Shown here: in pieces, positions 16,317 through 24,563 of the stretch
Layout of the letters: each line of letters starts with the position of its first letter
Numbering within the stretch: the stretch's first letter is position 1
Source of the DNA: Ruminococcaceae bacterium UBA5413
GTDB taxonomy: Bacteria; Bacillota; Clostridia; Oscillospirales; Acutalibacteraceae
Length of the DNA stretch: 64,000 nt
Reading direction: 5' to 3'
Assembly: GCA_002409585.1 (NCBI GenBank)
Contig: DHNP01000017.1
Location: forward strand, 69,047-133,046
Position numbers and translations under genes: made by a program
Notes under the pieces: model-generated
What the model was told of the DNA's origin: nothing
Database searches by the model: none
The model's input: the letters and a program-made list of their open reading frames with translations, nothing else

Positions 16317-18317
16317 ATGTATAAAAAGCTTTTCGAACCTATTGCTATCGGCAAAGTAAAAATAAAAAACCGTATATCTATGGCGCCGATGGGCGCTTTC
16401 GGGCTGTGCTTTGAGGACGGGGCATATAACCAGCGCGCCATAGACTACTACGTCGAGCGCGCAAAGGGCGGCACGGGGCTTATCATAACGAGCATTACAA
16501 AAGTTGAGAACGAAATAGACAAAACTGTAATGCCGGCTTTCCCGTGCGTTACCACAAACCCTATTCATTTTTTGGAAACGGCGGCTGAGATGACCGAGAG
16601 GGTGCATTCCTACGGCACTAAAATATTCCTTCAGCTTACCATGGGCTTCGGTCGCAGCGGGGCACCGGCGCTTATGGCCGCGCCGCCGGTTTCTGCTTCG
16701 GCCATACCGAACTACTGGGACCCGCGCGTTACGTGCAGGCCGCTTTCCACTGAAGAAGTGGAAACAATAGTGAGACGCTTCGGGCAGTCGGCGGGCATAG
16801 CAAAGCAGGCAGGGTTCGACGGGGTGGAGATACACGCCGTACACGAAGGGTACCTGCTCGACCAGTTCACGCTTGCCATCTTTAACCACCGCACGGATAA
16901 GTACGGAGGCGGCCTGCGCGGCAGGCTCACGCTTCCGATAGAAATACTAAGCATAATTAAGGAAACCTGCGGTGCGGATTTTCCGGTTGGCCTCCGTTAC
17001 AGCGTTAAGAGCGCCATTAAGGACTGGCGGCAGGGCGGCCTGCCCGAAGAAGAGTACAGTGACAAAGGACGCGGGCTTGAGGAGGGCATAGAGGCGGCAA
17101 AGATCCTTGAAGATGCCGGTTATGACGAACTTAACACAGACGTGGGGACTTATGACGCATGGTACTGGTCGCATCCTCCGATATACCAGAAACACGGCCT
17201 CTACCTGCCGTATACGGAGGAACTTAAAAAAGCGGTCCACATACCGGTTATAGTTGCCGGTAAGCTCGATATGCCTGAGATGGCAGAAAAAGCGCTCGAA
17301 GACGGCAAGGCGGATATGATAGGCCTCGGCAGGGCGCTGCTGACTGACCCTGACTGGCCTAAAAAAGTTATTGAAAACGACATTGCGGATATACGCCCGT
17401 GCATAGGATGCCACGCGGGCTGCCTTGGGCGCGCGTTTGAGGGCAAGCCGCTTTCATGTGCTGTAAACCCCGCCTGCGGCAGGGAGGAGATATATAAGAT
17501 AGAACCTGCGCAAAAGCCTAAAAACGTGCTTGTAGCCGGCGGCGGCATAGCAGGCATGGAGGTTGCCCGCACAGCGTCCCTGCGCGGGCATAAAGTTTCG
17601 CTTTACGAAAAGTCGGGCGAACTCGGCGGGCACGTTATCCCAGGCTCAAAGCCGGACTTCAAGCTTGACGACCGCAGGCTGCTCGACTGGTACAAATACC
17701 AAATGCTTAACCTTAAAATTGATATCCATATGGAAAGTGAAGTTACAGAGGAAACGATAAAAAAGGAAAAACCGGACGCTGTAGTCGTAGCTACAGGCTC
17801 CCACGATAAGCACATTCCGGTTCCCGGTATAAACAAGCCGCATGTAAAAACGGCGACGGACGTACTGAACGGCATCGACGCGGCGGGTGAACACGCGGCT
17901 GTGATAGGCGGCGGCCTTGTAGGCTGTGAAACGGCGCTTTATATGGCAAAAGCGGGCAAAGAGGTAACAGTCGTCGAAATGCTTGACGATATACTCCTTT
18001 CTTCCGGTAACCCGATACCCCATATGAACAGGATAATGCTTATAGACCTTTTAAAGTTTTACAATGTAAGGGTAATAACCGGTACTTCTCTCCTTGAAGT
18101 AAAAGACAACAGCGTCATCCTTATAAACGAAAGCTTCCGCAGGTGCGAGCTTATGTGCGACACAGTAGTAACCGCCGTAGGCTATGACAGGGACAACAGC
18201 CTTTACGACAAGCTCAGCGGGAAGTTTGCGGAGACCTATGTCGTCGGAGATGCAAACAAGGTTGAAAACATCATGCACGCAATATGGACGGCATACGAGG
18301 TAGGCATAAAAATCTGA
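16317..18317 (+). CDS. Old Yellow Enzyme-type NADH:flavin oxidoreductase with Fe-S cluster (2,4-dienoyl-CoA reductase/BaiCD-like)
   Basis: A 666-residue three-part enzyme. Residues 1-340 form an FMN-binding TIM barrel with KNRISMAPMGAFG, GFDGVEIHAVHEGYLLDQF and DMIGLGRALLTDPDWP. Cys residues at about 361, 364, 368 and 380 in CIGCHAGCLGRAFEGKPLSC bind a 4Fe-4S cluster. The C-terminal half has two dinucleotide-binding folds, VAGGGIAGMEVARTA and VIGGGLVGCETAL. This layout is shared by 2,4-dienoyl-CoA reductase, trimethylamine dehydrogenase and bile-acid BaiCD/BaiH enzymes. It probably reduces an activated C=C bond in the cytoplasm. The substrate is unknown and the gene stands alone, with AGGAGGATGACGAT before the ATG and its own terminator. 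Confidence 0.88.
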   Translation: MYKKLFEPIAIGKVKIKNRISMAPMGAFGLCFEDGAYNQRAIDYYVERAKGGTGLIITSITKVENEIDKTVMPAFPCVTTNPIHFLETAAEMTERVHSYGTKIFLQLTMGFGRSGAPALMAAPPVSASAIPNYWDPRVTCRPLSTEEVETIVRRFGQSAGIAKQAGFDGVEIHAVHEGYLLDQFTLAIFNHRTDKYGGGLRGRLTLPIEILSIIKETCGADFPVGLRYSVKSAIKDWRQGGLPEEEYSDKGRGLEEGIEAAKILEDAGYDELNTDVGTYDAWYWSHPPIYQKHGLYLPYTEELKKAVHIPVIVAGKLDMPEMAEKALEDGKADMIGLGRALLTDPDWPKKVIENDIADIRPCIGCHAGCLGRAFEGKPLSCAVNPACGREEIYKIEPAQKPKNVLVAGGGIAGMEVARTASLRGHKVSLYEKSGELGGHVIPGSKPDFKLDDRRLLDWYKYQMLNLKIDIHMESEVTEETIKKEKPDAVVVATGSHDKHIPVPGINKPHVKTATDVLNGIDAAGEHAAVIGGGLVGCETALYMAKAGKEVTVVEMLDDILLSSGNPIPHMNRIMLIDLLKFYNVRVITGTSLLEVKDNSVILINESFRRCELMCDTVVTAVGYDRDNSLYDKLSGKFAETYVVGDANKVENIMHAIWTAYEVGIKI

Positions 18318-18335
18318 CGGCGGAAGGCATCATAA

Positions 18336-18380
18336 AAGCGCGCGGAGTACAGGGTGTACTTTCGCGCGCTTAGGTTTTTT
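18336..18380 (+). terminator. Terminator after the OYE-type gene
   Basis: AAGCGCGCG (18336-18344) pairs with CGCGCGCTT (18363-18371) around an inner AGTACA-GGG-TGTACT stem. Six Ts follow at 18375-18380. On the minus strand the stem runs into TTTTATG, so it may also serve the convergent patatin gene. Confidence 0.85.
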
Positions 18381-18444
18381 ATGTGTGCCGCGCAGCAGCG
18401 GCTTTAAAATTTATTTAAGGCCAGGCATATAACCTCACTTGGCA

Positions 18445-19284
18445 TCAGGGCTTCAGGAATGGCGTTATTGCCTCCGCATCTTTATAACCTTTTGCGTACA
18501 TTTCCTCAAGGCGCTTTTTGTCTTTTGTGAGTGTTTTCATGCCGCAGCAGTTGTCCGGCGCTATAATAACAGCCTTGCCGGCGCTCTCATATTTTTTGGC
18601 AAGCGCGACTTCGCTGTTGTACTTTTTGTAGCGCAGCATGAGGCTTTCCGCGGCTTTGGGGTATTTGTGCTTTAAAATCCTTGCCAGACGCGCGTCGCTT
18701 TTTTGTTTCCTGATGAAATCGCGCGGCTTCGTAAGCACGACGACGACTTTGCCGCAGCCGTCGGCAAAAGCCTTTTCTACCGGCACCGGGTCGGCAAGGC
18801 CGCCGTCAAAGCACGGCACCCCTTTTACCGTATACGGCTCGCAGAAAACTGGTATGCAGGAGGACGCTTTTAAGATATCGTAATTGTCCTGGGACATGTC
18901 GCTTTTGTCAAAATAAATGGTTTCACCCGTTTCGGCGTTTAACGCCACTACTTTCATAATGCTTTCAGAGCGGCTGAAAGCATCAAAGTCAAGCGGGTTT
19001 TCCCCGTCCTTTGCCGAAAGCTCGCCGTATATATAGTCAAGGTTCAGGTACGAACCGGTATGGAGCATATTGTCGAAGCCCATATATTTTTTACGGAAAG
19101 AGTACTCCATGTAGTACTTGCAGTTGCGCTCCTTTTGGCCGGCAAGAAATGAGGCCATGTTTGCGCTTCCGGCCGAAACGCCTATGCAGTAGTCGAACTT
19201 TATACCTTTATCAAGGCAGTAGTCAAGGACTCCCGCACCGTAAATGCCCCTTAAGCCGCCGCCGGCATCTATTATCCCGTTCAT
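18445..19284 (-). CDS. Patatin-like phospholipase
   Basis: A protein of about 279 residues. The glycine-rich oxyanion motif is DAGGGLRGIYGAG near the start, the nucleophile Ser is in IGVSAGSAN (about 36-44) and the catalytic Asp is in CFDGGLADPVP (about 165-175). This is the Ser-Asp dyad of bacterial patatins such as RssA/YlbK, which hydrolyse lipid acyl chains. I take the ATG at 19284 because the oxyanion motif follows at family spacing; an in-frame codon at 19308 adds eight basic residues. It has no signal peptide, so a cytoplasmic or membrane-surface site is likely. It is convergent with the OYE gene. Confidence 0.87.
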   Translation of the reverse strand: MNGIIDAGGGLRGIYGAGVLDYCLDKGIKFDYCIGVSAGSANMASFLAGQKERNCKYYMEYSFRKKYMGFDNMLHTGSYLNLDYIYGELSAKDGENPLDFDAFSRSESIMKVVALNAETGETIYFDKSDMSQDNYDILKASSCIPVFCEPYTVKGVPCFDGGLADPVPVEKAFADGCGKVVVVLTKPRDFIRKQKSDARLARILKHKYPKAAESLMLRYKKYNSEVALAKKYESAGKAVIIAPDNCCGMKTLTKDKKRLEEMYAKGYKDAEAITPFLKP

Positions 19285-19382
19285 ACGGATTCCCCTTTTC
19301 GGCCGCACGCCGTAAAACTTATTTTATATTGTATAATTAAATTTTACCATATTGCGGGGCGGTTGTTAAGTATATTGCAAAA

Positions 19383-19436
19383 ATAAAAACAGCCGCGGCT
19401 TTGACGGCTTAATGCCGTAAGGCGTGCGGCTGCTTT
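19383..19436 (-). terminator. Terminator downstream of the DUF3892 gene
   Basis: CAGCCGC (19390-19396) pairs with GCGGCTG (19426-19432), enclosing a second small dyad (ACGGC / GCCGT). On the minus strand the stem is followed by TTTTTATTTTTG, a good T-run. Confidence 0.75.
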
Positions 19437-19444
19437 GCTCATGC

Positions 19445-19741
19445 TTACTGCGTGACGGAGGGCAGGCTCCCGAGGTTGTTGTTTTCGCTGCCGTCCGGGA
19501 CGGACTTGAGGTATTCGCTGCCTTTTCTTTTGGCAACGCCTACGCCGCGTATGCCGCCGTCTTTGGCGAGCCTTACGCCATCCTCTTTGCTTACAATATT
19601 ACCGTCGGAAAGTTTGTACCCGCTGACGCGGCCTTTTTCCCTTACGAGCGCGACTATCCTTTTAGCGTCCGCCCTGGCGGCCGGAATATCTTCCATTGCC
19701 ATTGCGGGTAATTTTGATACATTGTTTTCATTGTCTGACAT
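19445..19741 (-). CDS. DUF3892 domain protein
   Basis: A 98-residue protein matching the DUF3892 pattern: KLSDGNIVSKEDGVRLAKDG, then GVGVAKRKGSEYLKSVPDG and a C-terminal ENNNLGSLP. A short low-complexity N-terminus precedes it. The function of the family is unknown; members are small and common in Firmicutes. AGGAGGCC lies in front of the ATG at 19741. It lies downstream of the sugar-kinase operon on the same strand but has its own terminator and a gap of 137 bases. Confidence 0.8.
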   Translation of the reverse strand: MSDNENNVSKLPAMAMEDIPAARADAKRIVALVREKGRVSGYKLSDGNIVSKEDGVRLAKDGGIRGVGVAKRKGSEYLKSVPDGSENNNLGSLPSVTQ

Positions 19742-19878
19742 AATGCTGACGGCCTCCTGAACAAAATCATTTTTATGTGCATAAAGTAGTTTTTCCGTAT
19801 AAGGAGGCCGTTAACCGTTTTAAATTTTTCCATATCATATGGAGTGTGATGGAACGCCGTGTTTTGCCGCGGGGCGCT

Positions 19879-20781
19879 TTAATGCAAAGGCCCCATGATG
19901 CCGGCAGCGTTGATTGCCGCGCCGACGATGCCCGCGTGCGCGTCGAAGGATGAAAGCTCTATCCTGAAAGCGTTCCTCGGGTTTGGGACGCGCAGGTTGA
20001 CTCTTACGGCGTTTATAAATTCTTCGAGGGGAAAGCCCTCCATCTCAACCACGCCTCCGCCGAGAATGACGTGTTTTGGGTCTAAAATAGTGATTTCAGT
20101 TGCGGCTGCGATGGCGCACATGTTTACAGTGTTTTTTGCTTCCTCGCTTGAACGATGCAGCTTAAAGATCTCTTTTACAGGGCAGTTGAATTTTTCAGCG
20201 GCAAGTTTTTCCAAAGCTTTTCCGCTTGCTTTAATTTCAATGCAGCCGGCCTTGCCGCATCCGCACTCCTCTGTGAGCCCGTAAAGCGGTATGTGGCCTA
20301 ACTCGCATGACGAACCTGTGCTGCCCCTGTAAATCCGGCCGTCTATGCACATGGCGTTGCCAAGGCCCGTGCCGATGTAAATGCCGATTATAATTCCGCT
20401 TTTATCGTAACCTTTTTTCCATATGTCGTAGAGAAGTGAAGTGTTTACGTCCCTTTCCATAAATACGGGCATCCCTGTTTTTTTACGCAGGATATCCGCC
20501 AGCGGCAAATTGTCAAAGCCCTTTATGTTTGGGGAGGAGTAGCACATTGAGCGTTTTTCGTCCATCAGCGAAGCTATGGAAAGCGAAAGGCAGCGTATGT
20601 TTTCAGAACCGTATTTTTTTACTAAAGGCTGAAGCAAGCCGTTTATATAATCATCTTTCCGCACGGCGTCAGAAAGGGCCTCCGTTTTTATTTTAGAAAA
20701 ACTCAAAAGCTGAAAATCTTCACTTACCGCGCCGTATCTTAAATTGGTTCCTCCTATTTCCATGCAAAGGTAATACTTCAT
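19879..20781 (-). CDS. ROK-family sugar kinase, allose-kinase (AlsK)-like
   Basis: A 300-residue ROK kinase without DNA-binding domain. MEIGGTNLRYGAV is the ATP loop, ERDVNTSLLYDIW carries the catalytic Asp, SCELGHIPLYG and CGCGKAGCIEIKASG form the zinc site, and ILDPKHVILGGGVVEMEGFP follows. These segments resemble E. coli AlsK (allose kinase) more than glucokinases, notably RDVN, GELGHIPL-type and VILGGGV-MxxFP spacing. An AlsE-like epimerase is encoded in the divergent operon, which supports an allose or allulose branch. Allose specificity is inferred. It is the last gene of the leftward operon; GGAG lies just upstream of the ATG. Confidence 0.8.
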   Translation of the reverse strand: MKYYLCMEIGGTNLRYGAVSEDFQLLSFSKIKTEALSDAVRKDDYINGLLQPLVKKYGSENIRCLSLSIASLMDEKRSMCYSSPNIKGFDNLPLADILRKKTGMPVFMERDVNTSLLYDIWKKGYDKSGIIIGIYIGTGLGNAMCIDGRIYRGSTGSSCELGHIPLYGLTEECGCGKAGCIEIKASGKALEKLAAEKFNCPVKEIFKLHRSSEEAKNTVNMCAIAAATEITILDPKHVILGGGVVEMEGFPLEEFINAVRVNLRVPNPRNAFRIELSSFDAHAGIVGAAINAAGIMGPLH

Positions 20782-20819
20782 CTGTTGGAGACTCCTTTTG
20801 TTTAGTGCGCGGCGCGGCT

Positions 20820-21791
20820 TTAGGCGCGGCCGGCGCTGCCCATAACGTCAATCTTATGAAGGTACAGCTTTTCAAGCTCCGGCCGTATTTTCAGCGTGAA
20901 GACGCGGCTGTCTATGGCGCCGGGGTTTTCGGCAAGGATACGCCTTGTATGCGCGAGGGCGCATATCCAGCCGTCGGTGGCAATGTTTACTTTGCAGACT
21001 GCCATTTTAGCAGCTTTGGATATCTGGTCTTCCGGTATGCCCACGGCCTGCTCTATATGACCGCCGTAAGTATTTATCATTTGTACGAACTCAGGCGCTA
21101 TGGTTGAAGCACCGTGGAGGACTATAGGGAATCCAGGGTTGCTTTTTTCTATTTTTTCAAGTATGTCATACCGCAAATCCGGCAGGTTGCCGTTGGCATC
21201 CGGCTTGAGTTTTACCATGCCGTGGCATGTGCCTATGGAAATGGCGAGGCTGTCGGCGCCGGACCTTTTAATGAACTCCGACGCCATACCGGGGTCGGTG
21301 TAGAGGCTTTCTAAGTTACCGCCGCCGCCTTCTTCAGCGCCGGAAAGGATGCCGAGTTCGGCTTCTACAGTAACGCCGCGGCTATGGGCATACTCGGCGG
21401 TTTTTTTAGTTAACGCTATATTTTCTTCAAAGGGAAGCGCGCTTCCGTCAATCATAATGGATGAGAACCCGTTTTCTACGGCAAGAACGCACTGCTCGTA
21501 CGTCATGCCGTGGTCAAGGTGCAGCGCGACAGGAATATCAAGCCCTTCGTTTTTTATACGGTCAACCCCAGACTGCGCGACCCTTGCGAGCATTTCATGC
21601 CCCAACTGCCTGTGGAGGTTTGGGGAAACAAGCAGTATAATGGGTGACTTTTTCTTTATGACGGCATCCATAATGGCGTTGTACTGTTCAATGGTAACGA
21701 AATTGAACGCGGGTACGGCATAACCGCCGCCGTATGCTTTTTGGAACATTCCGGCAGTGTTTACAAATCCTAAGTCCTTGTAGCTGTACAA
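20820..21791 (-). CDS. fba: Class II fructose/sedoheptulose-bisphosphate aldolase
   Basis: A 323-residue class II aldolase. The zinc and active-site motifs are VALHLDHGMTYEQC, VEAELGILSG, GTCHGMVK, VLHGAST and CKVNIATD. The start is TTG at 21791 with GGAGG eight bases upstream. The enzyme splits fructose 1,6-bisphosphate, and by family precedent also sedoheptulose 1,7-bisphosphate or tagatose bisphosphate. Placement just after a phosphofructokinase and opposite a transketolase suggests use in pentose catabolism through sedoheptulose bisphosphate. It is about 15% longer than the shortest class II enzymes and contains the insert GAEEGGGGNLESLYTDP near residue 157. Confidence 0.88.
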   Translation of the reverse strand: MYSYKDLGFVNTAGMFQKAYGGGYAVPAFNFVTIEQYNAIMDAVIKKKSPIILLVSPNLHRQLGHEMLARVAQSGVDRIKNEGLDIPVALHLDHGMTYEQCVLAVENGFSSIMIDGSALPFEENIALTKKTAEYAHSRGVTVEAELGILSGAEEGGGGNLESLYTDPGMASEFIKRSGADSLAISIGTCHGMVKLKPDANGNLPDLRYDILEKIEKSNPGFPIVLHGASTIAPEFVQMINTYGGHIEQAVGIPEDQISKAAKMAVCKVNIATDGWICALAHTRRILAENPGAIDSRVFTLKIRPELEKLYLHKIDVMGSAGRA

Positions 21792-21831
21792 AGTAATTCC
21801 TCCTTAAGTATGTTTGTTGAGTGTTTGTATG

Positions 21832-23025
21832 TTATTGGGCGATTGTTTTTTTTAATGACGCATATCGGGGCAGATCGCCTATGAGTGGAACGATATAGTT
21901 TAAAAACGATGGTTTTATGCCGTTGTGTGTTTCATTTATATATTCTGTAGGAAGAAAATTATTGCTTGCCGCCACTTTTTCAAGGTCTATTAAGACAGTT
22001 TCGGTTTGGTAAGAAAGCTCTGATGTCCTGCGCAGCGACACCATTTTTCCGCTTGCGCCTTCCAAAGAGGCTTTTACGGCGGCCGCGCCGAGCAGCACGG
22101 CTTCCTTTTGGTCCACTGCGGAAACATTATGCGCTGAACACCTTTGCATCAGCCCCATATCTATGCAGCGTATTTTGCACGGGAAGCGCTTTTTAAGCAG
22201 CATATTTAAGTATGGGGTGACGCCGCCCATGTTAAGCGGCGGCTTGTTTGCGCCGCGCGCAGCCGGTTCTTCAAAAAGGTAGCTGCCGGATTGGTTTTTT
22301 ACGCCTTCGGCTACGACGGCAAAGCATTTTCCCTTTTGGGCGACGACCCTGCCGATGTCGTTTATAAACGCCTCCTCGTTAAACACGGTTTCCGGAACAT
22401 AGATTAAATCAGGGCCGAAGCCTGTTAAACCGGCGGCTGAAGTCGAGGCGGCGAGGTAGCCGGAGTTCCGGCCCATTACTTCGGCCGCCATAATTAAATC
22501 GGTATCGTAAACCATCATGTCCTGTATAAGCTCCGAAATGCTTATTACAAGATGCCTTGCCGCCGACGGGAAACCGGGGGAGTGGTCAATATTTGAAATA
22601 TCGTTGTCTACCGTTTTTGGTATTTCAACAATACTGCATTTGTAATTCACTTTTGAAAGGAATTTGTAAAGCTGTAGGCAGCCGCGCACGGAACCGTTTC
22701 CGCCGTTCATAAAAATACAGCGGATATTGAAACGTTTGAGCGTGCCTAAAAACTTGTGGCAGTCTACATCGCTTATCATATGGCGGCACGAACCGAATAC
22801 CATGGCCGGAGTCTGCTGTAAAAGCGAAAATTCCGCGGGCTTTTCAAGTGAAAGGTCGAACAACCTTCCGTTTATGGCTCCGGCTAAGCCGTGCTCCGCT
22901 GCGTAGAGTTTGCCTATGCTGCCGCTGTGTTTTGCGCACTCTGTAATGACTCCGTAAGCCGATGAATTTATGACGGCAGTAGGGCCGCCGGATTGTATAT
23001 ATAATGCATTGTACAAAGAACTCAC
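21832..23025 (-). CDS. 6-phosphofructokinase family protein (PPi-type lysine, atypical GGNGS)
   Basis: A 397-residue PfkA-superfamily protein. QSGGPTAVINSS is the N-terminal donor loop, MNGGNGSVRG (about 106-115) the phosphate loop, EIPKTVDNDI (about 134-143) the catalytic region, and AEVMGRNSGYLA the sugar-phosphate site. Lys137 is where PPi-dependent enzymes carry Lys and ATP enzymes carry Gly; Gly111 is the ATP-type residue at the other diagnostic site. The metal-binding Asp of GGDGS is Asn110. Donor preference is therefore open. The substrate may be fructose 6-phosphate or sedoheptulose 7-phosphate. Start is GTG 23025 or, with AGGTGA just before it, TTG 23016. Confidence 0.8.
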   Translation of the reverse strand: MSSLYNALYIQSGGPTAVINSSAYGVITECAKHSGSIGKLYAAEHGLAGAINGRLFDLSLEKPAEFSLLQQTPAMVFGSCRHMISDVDCHKFLGTLKRFNIRCIFMNGGNGSVRGCLQLYKFLSKVNYKCSIVEIPKTVDNDISNIDHSPGFPSAARHLVISISELIQDMMVYDTDLIMAAEVMGRNSGYLAASTSAAGLTGFGPDLIYVPETVFNEEAFINDIGRVVAQKGKCFAVVAEGVKNQSGSYLFEEPAARGANKPPLNMGGVTPYLNMLLKKRFPCKIRCIDMGLMQRCSAHNVSAVDQKEAVLLGAAAVKASLEGASGKMVSLRRTSELSYQTETVLIDLEKVAASNNFLPTEYINETHNGIKPSFLNYIVPLIGDLPRYASLKKTIAQ

Positions 23026-23032
23026 CTGTTTT

Positions 23033-24526
23033 TCATTTTTGCAGTTTTGGGAAGATGTTTTTTATATTTTTATACAGTTCAGTAAAAATCTGCTGTTGTT
23101 CCGCATAAGTTTTTACGTTTTCGGCAACAGGACATACGGGTTCTTTACAGATATGGACTATTTCCTCGCACGCTTCTTCAATGCAGCCGTAGCAGCCGGT
23201 GCCTACCGCCGCCATAATGACTGCGCCGGTGCAGGCTTCCTCTGTATTTTCAACTGTGTAGACGGGTTTGTTTAAAACATCCGCCGTTATCTGCCGCCAC
23301 AAAAAGCTTTTTGCGCCGCCTCCGGAAAAAATCAGCTTTTGACTTGAAATCCCCATGCTGTCGAAAACTTTTGCGCATTCGCATAAGTTAAAGGAAACGC
23401 CCTCCATCGTCGCCCTGAATATATGACGGAGGTCATGGTTCATGCCAAGGCCGAAGTAGACGCCTTTCGCAGCGGGGTCCATAAAGGGGGTGCGTTCACC
23501 TGAAAGGAACGGAATGAAAATCAGCCGGTCAGACCCTGCAGGAACTTCAGCGGCGCCTTCGTCAAGCTCTTTAAACGAAGCGGAGTCATGCAGGACTTTA
23601 TCCCGCAGCCAGTTAATAGTGTTGCAGCCGTTAAGCGTACCGCCCTGCACGTACCAACGCCCCGGAACCGCGTGGCACCAAGTCTGGCATCTGAGGTCTG
23701 GCTTTTCGGGCGGTTTCCTTATAAAAGCCGCTATCTGCGACGCCGTACCGATATTGCATACCATAGTGCCCTCTTTAACAATACCGTTGCCGATTAATGC
23801 CATGGCGGAGTCCCCGCCGCCCATTACTACTTTTGTCTTAGGCGAAAGCCCCGTTTCTTTGGCCGCTCTTTGCGAGATATGGCCGGCAACGTCGAACGGC
23901 GCCGCTGTGTCCGGCCATATATCTGTTTTAAGGCCGAGCTTTTTTATCAGGGGCATGCACCATTTATTGTTTTTAACCGAGTATGCGAACGTTGACGATG
24001 CATCCGTGTAGTCGCAGCCGATGGCGCCTGTCAGGCGGTAGCGGATATAGTCTTTAGGAAGCATTACGCTTTTAATTTTTCCGTAAACGGCGGGCCTGTT
24101 GTTTTTGAGCCAGAGAAGGGAACAGATGAGCATGCCGGCGCCGGGCTGGTTAAGCAAGTCTGACTTTATCAGGCCGCCGGCCGCGCGTAGGACGTCATCG
24201 CGCTCTTTTGCGGAACGCTGGTCCAAATGGATAATTGCCGGATAAACAGGTGCCCCGTCGCTGCCAAGCGCAACCATGCCGTGCATTTGCCCGGAGAGGC
24301 CGATGCCGAGGATCTTATCAGGGGGAACGCATGAAGCCTTGAGCGCTTTGGCAACGGCCGACTTGACAGCGTCCCACCATTGACTTGGGTCCTGCTGCGC
24401 GTAACCTGCTTTTGGTATGTGGATTTCGTATCCTGATTTACCGCTTCCGACGGGCCTTCCGCCCAAATCCGTAATAAGCGCTTTAACACTGGATGTGCCG
24501 AGGTCTATACCGGCCAGATACTCCAT
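23033..24526 (-). CDS. FGGY-family pentulose kinase (xylulokinase-like)
   Basis: A 497-residue FGGY kinase. LAGIDLGTSSVKALITD is the N-terminal phosphate loop, IGLSGQMHGMVALGSDG is the xylulokinase signature, and FIPFLSGERTPFMDP and FSGGGAKSFLWRQI match XylB. The usual substrate-site WNDQR reads IHLDQRS here, so specificity may differ from classic xylulokinase. The ATG at 24526 follows GGGTGA. A second, more canonical xylulokinase is encoded at 54133. With D-lyxose isomerase in the divergent operon, phosphorylation of D-xylulose is the best guess; another pentulose or hexulose is possible. Confidence 0.83.
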   Translation of the reverse strand: MEYLAGIDLGTSSVKALITDLGGRPVGSGKSGYEIHIPKAGYAQQDPSQWWDAVKSAVAKALKASCVPPDKILGIGLSGQMHGMVALGSDGAPVYPAIIHLDQRSAKERDDVLRAAGGLIKSDLLNQPGAGMLICSLLWLKNNRPAVYGKIKSVMLPKDYIRYRLTGAIGCDYTDASSTFAYSVKNNKWCMPLIKKLGLKTDIWPDTAAPFDVAGHISQRAAKETGLSPKTKVVMGGGDSAMALIGNGIVKEGTMVCNIGTASQIAAFIRKPPEKPDLRCQTWCHAVPGRWYVQGGTLNGCNTINWLRDKVLHDSASFKELDEGAAEVPAGSDRLIFIPFLSGERTPFMDPAAKGVYFGLGMNHDLRHIFRATMEGVSFNLCECAKVFDSMGISSQKLIFSGGGAKSFLWRQITADVLNKPVYTVENTEEACTGAVIMAAVGTGCYGCIEEACEEIVHICKEPVCPVAENVKTYAEQQQIFTELYKNIKNIFPKLQK

Positions 24527-24563
24527 TTTTTTCACCCGCAAATGTTTATTTTAACGTTTAAGC

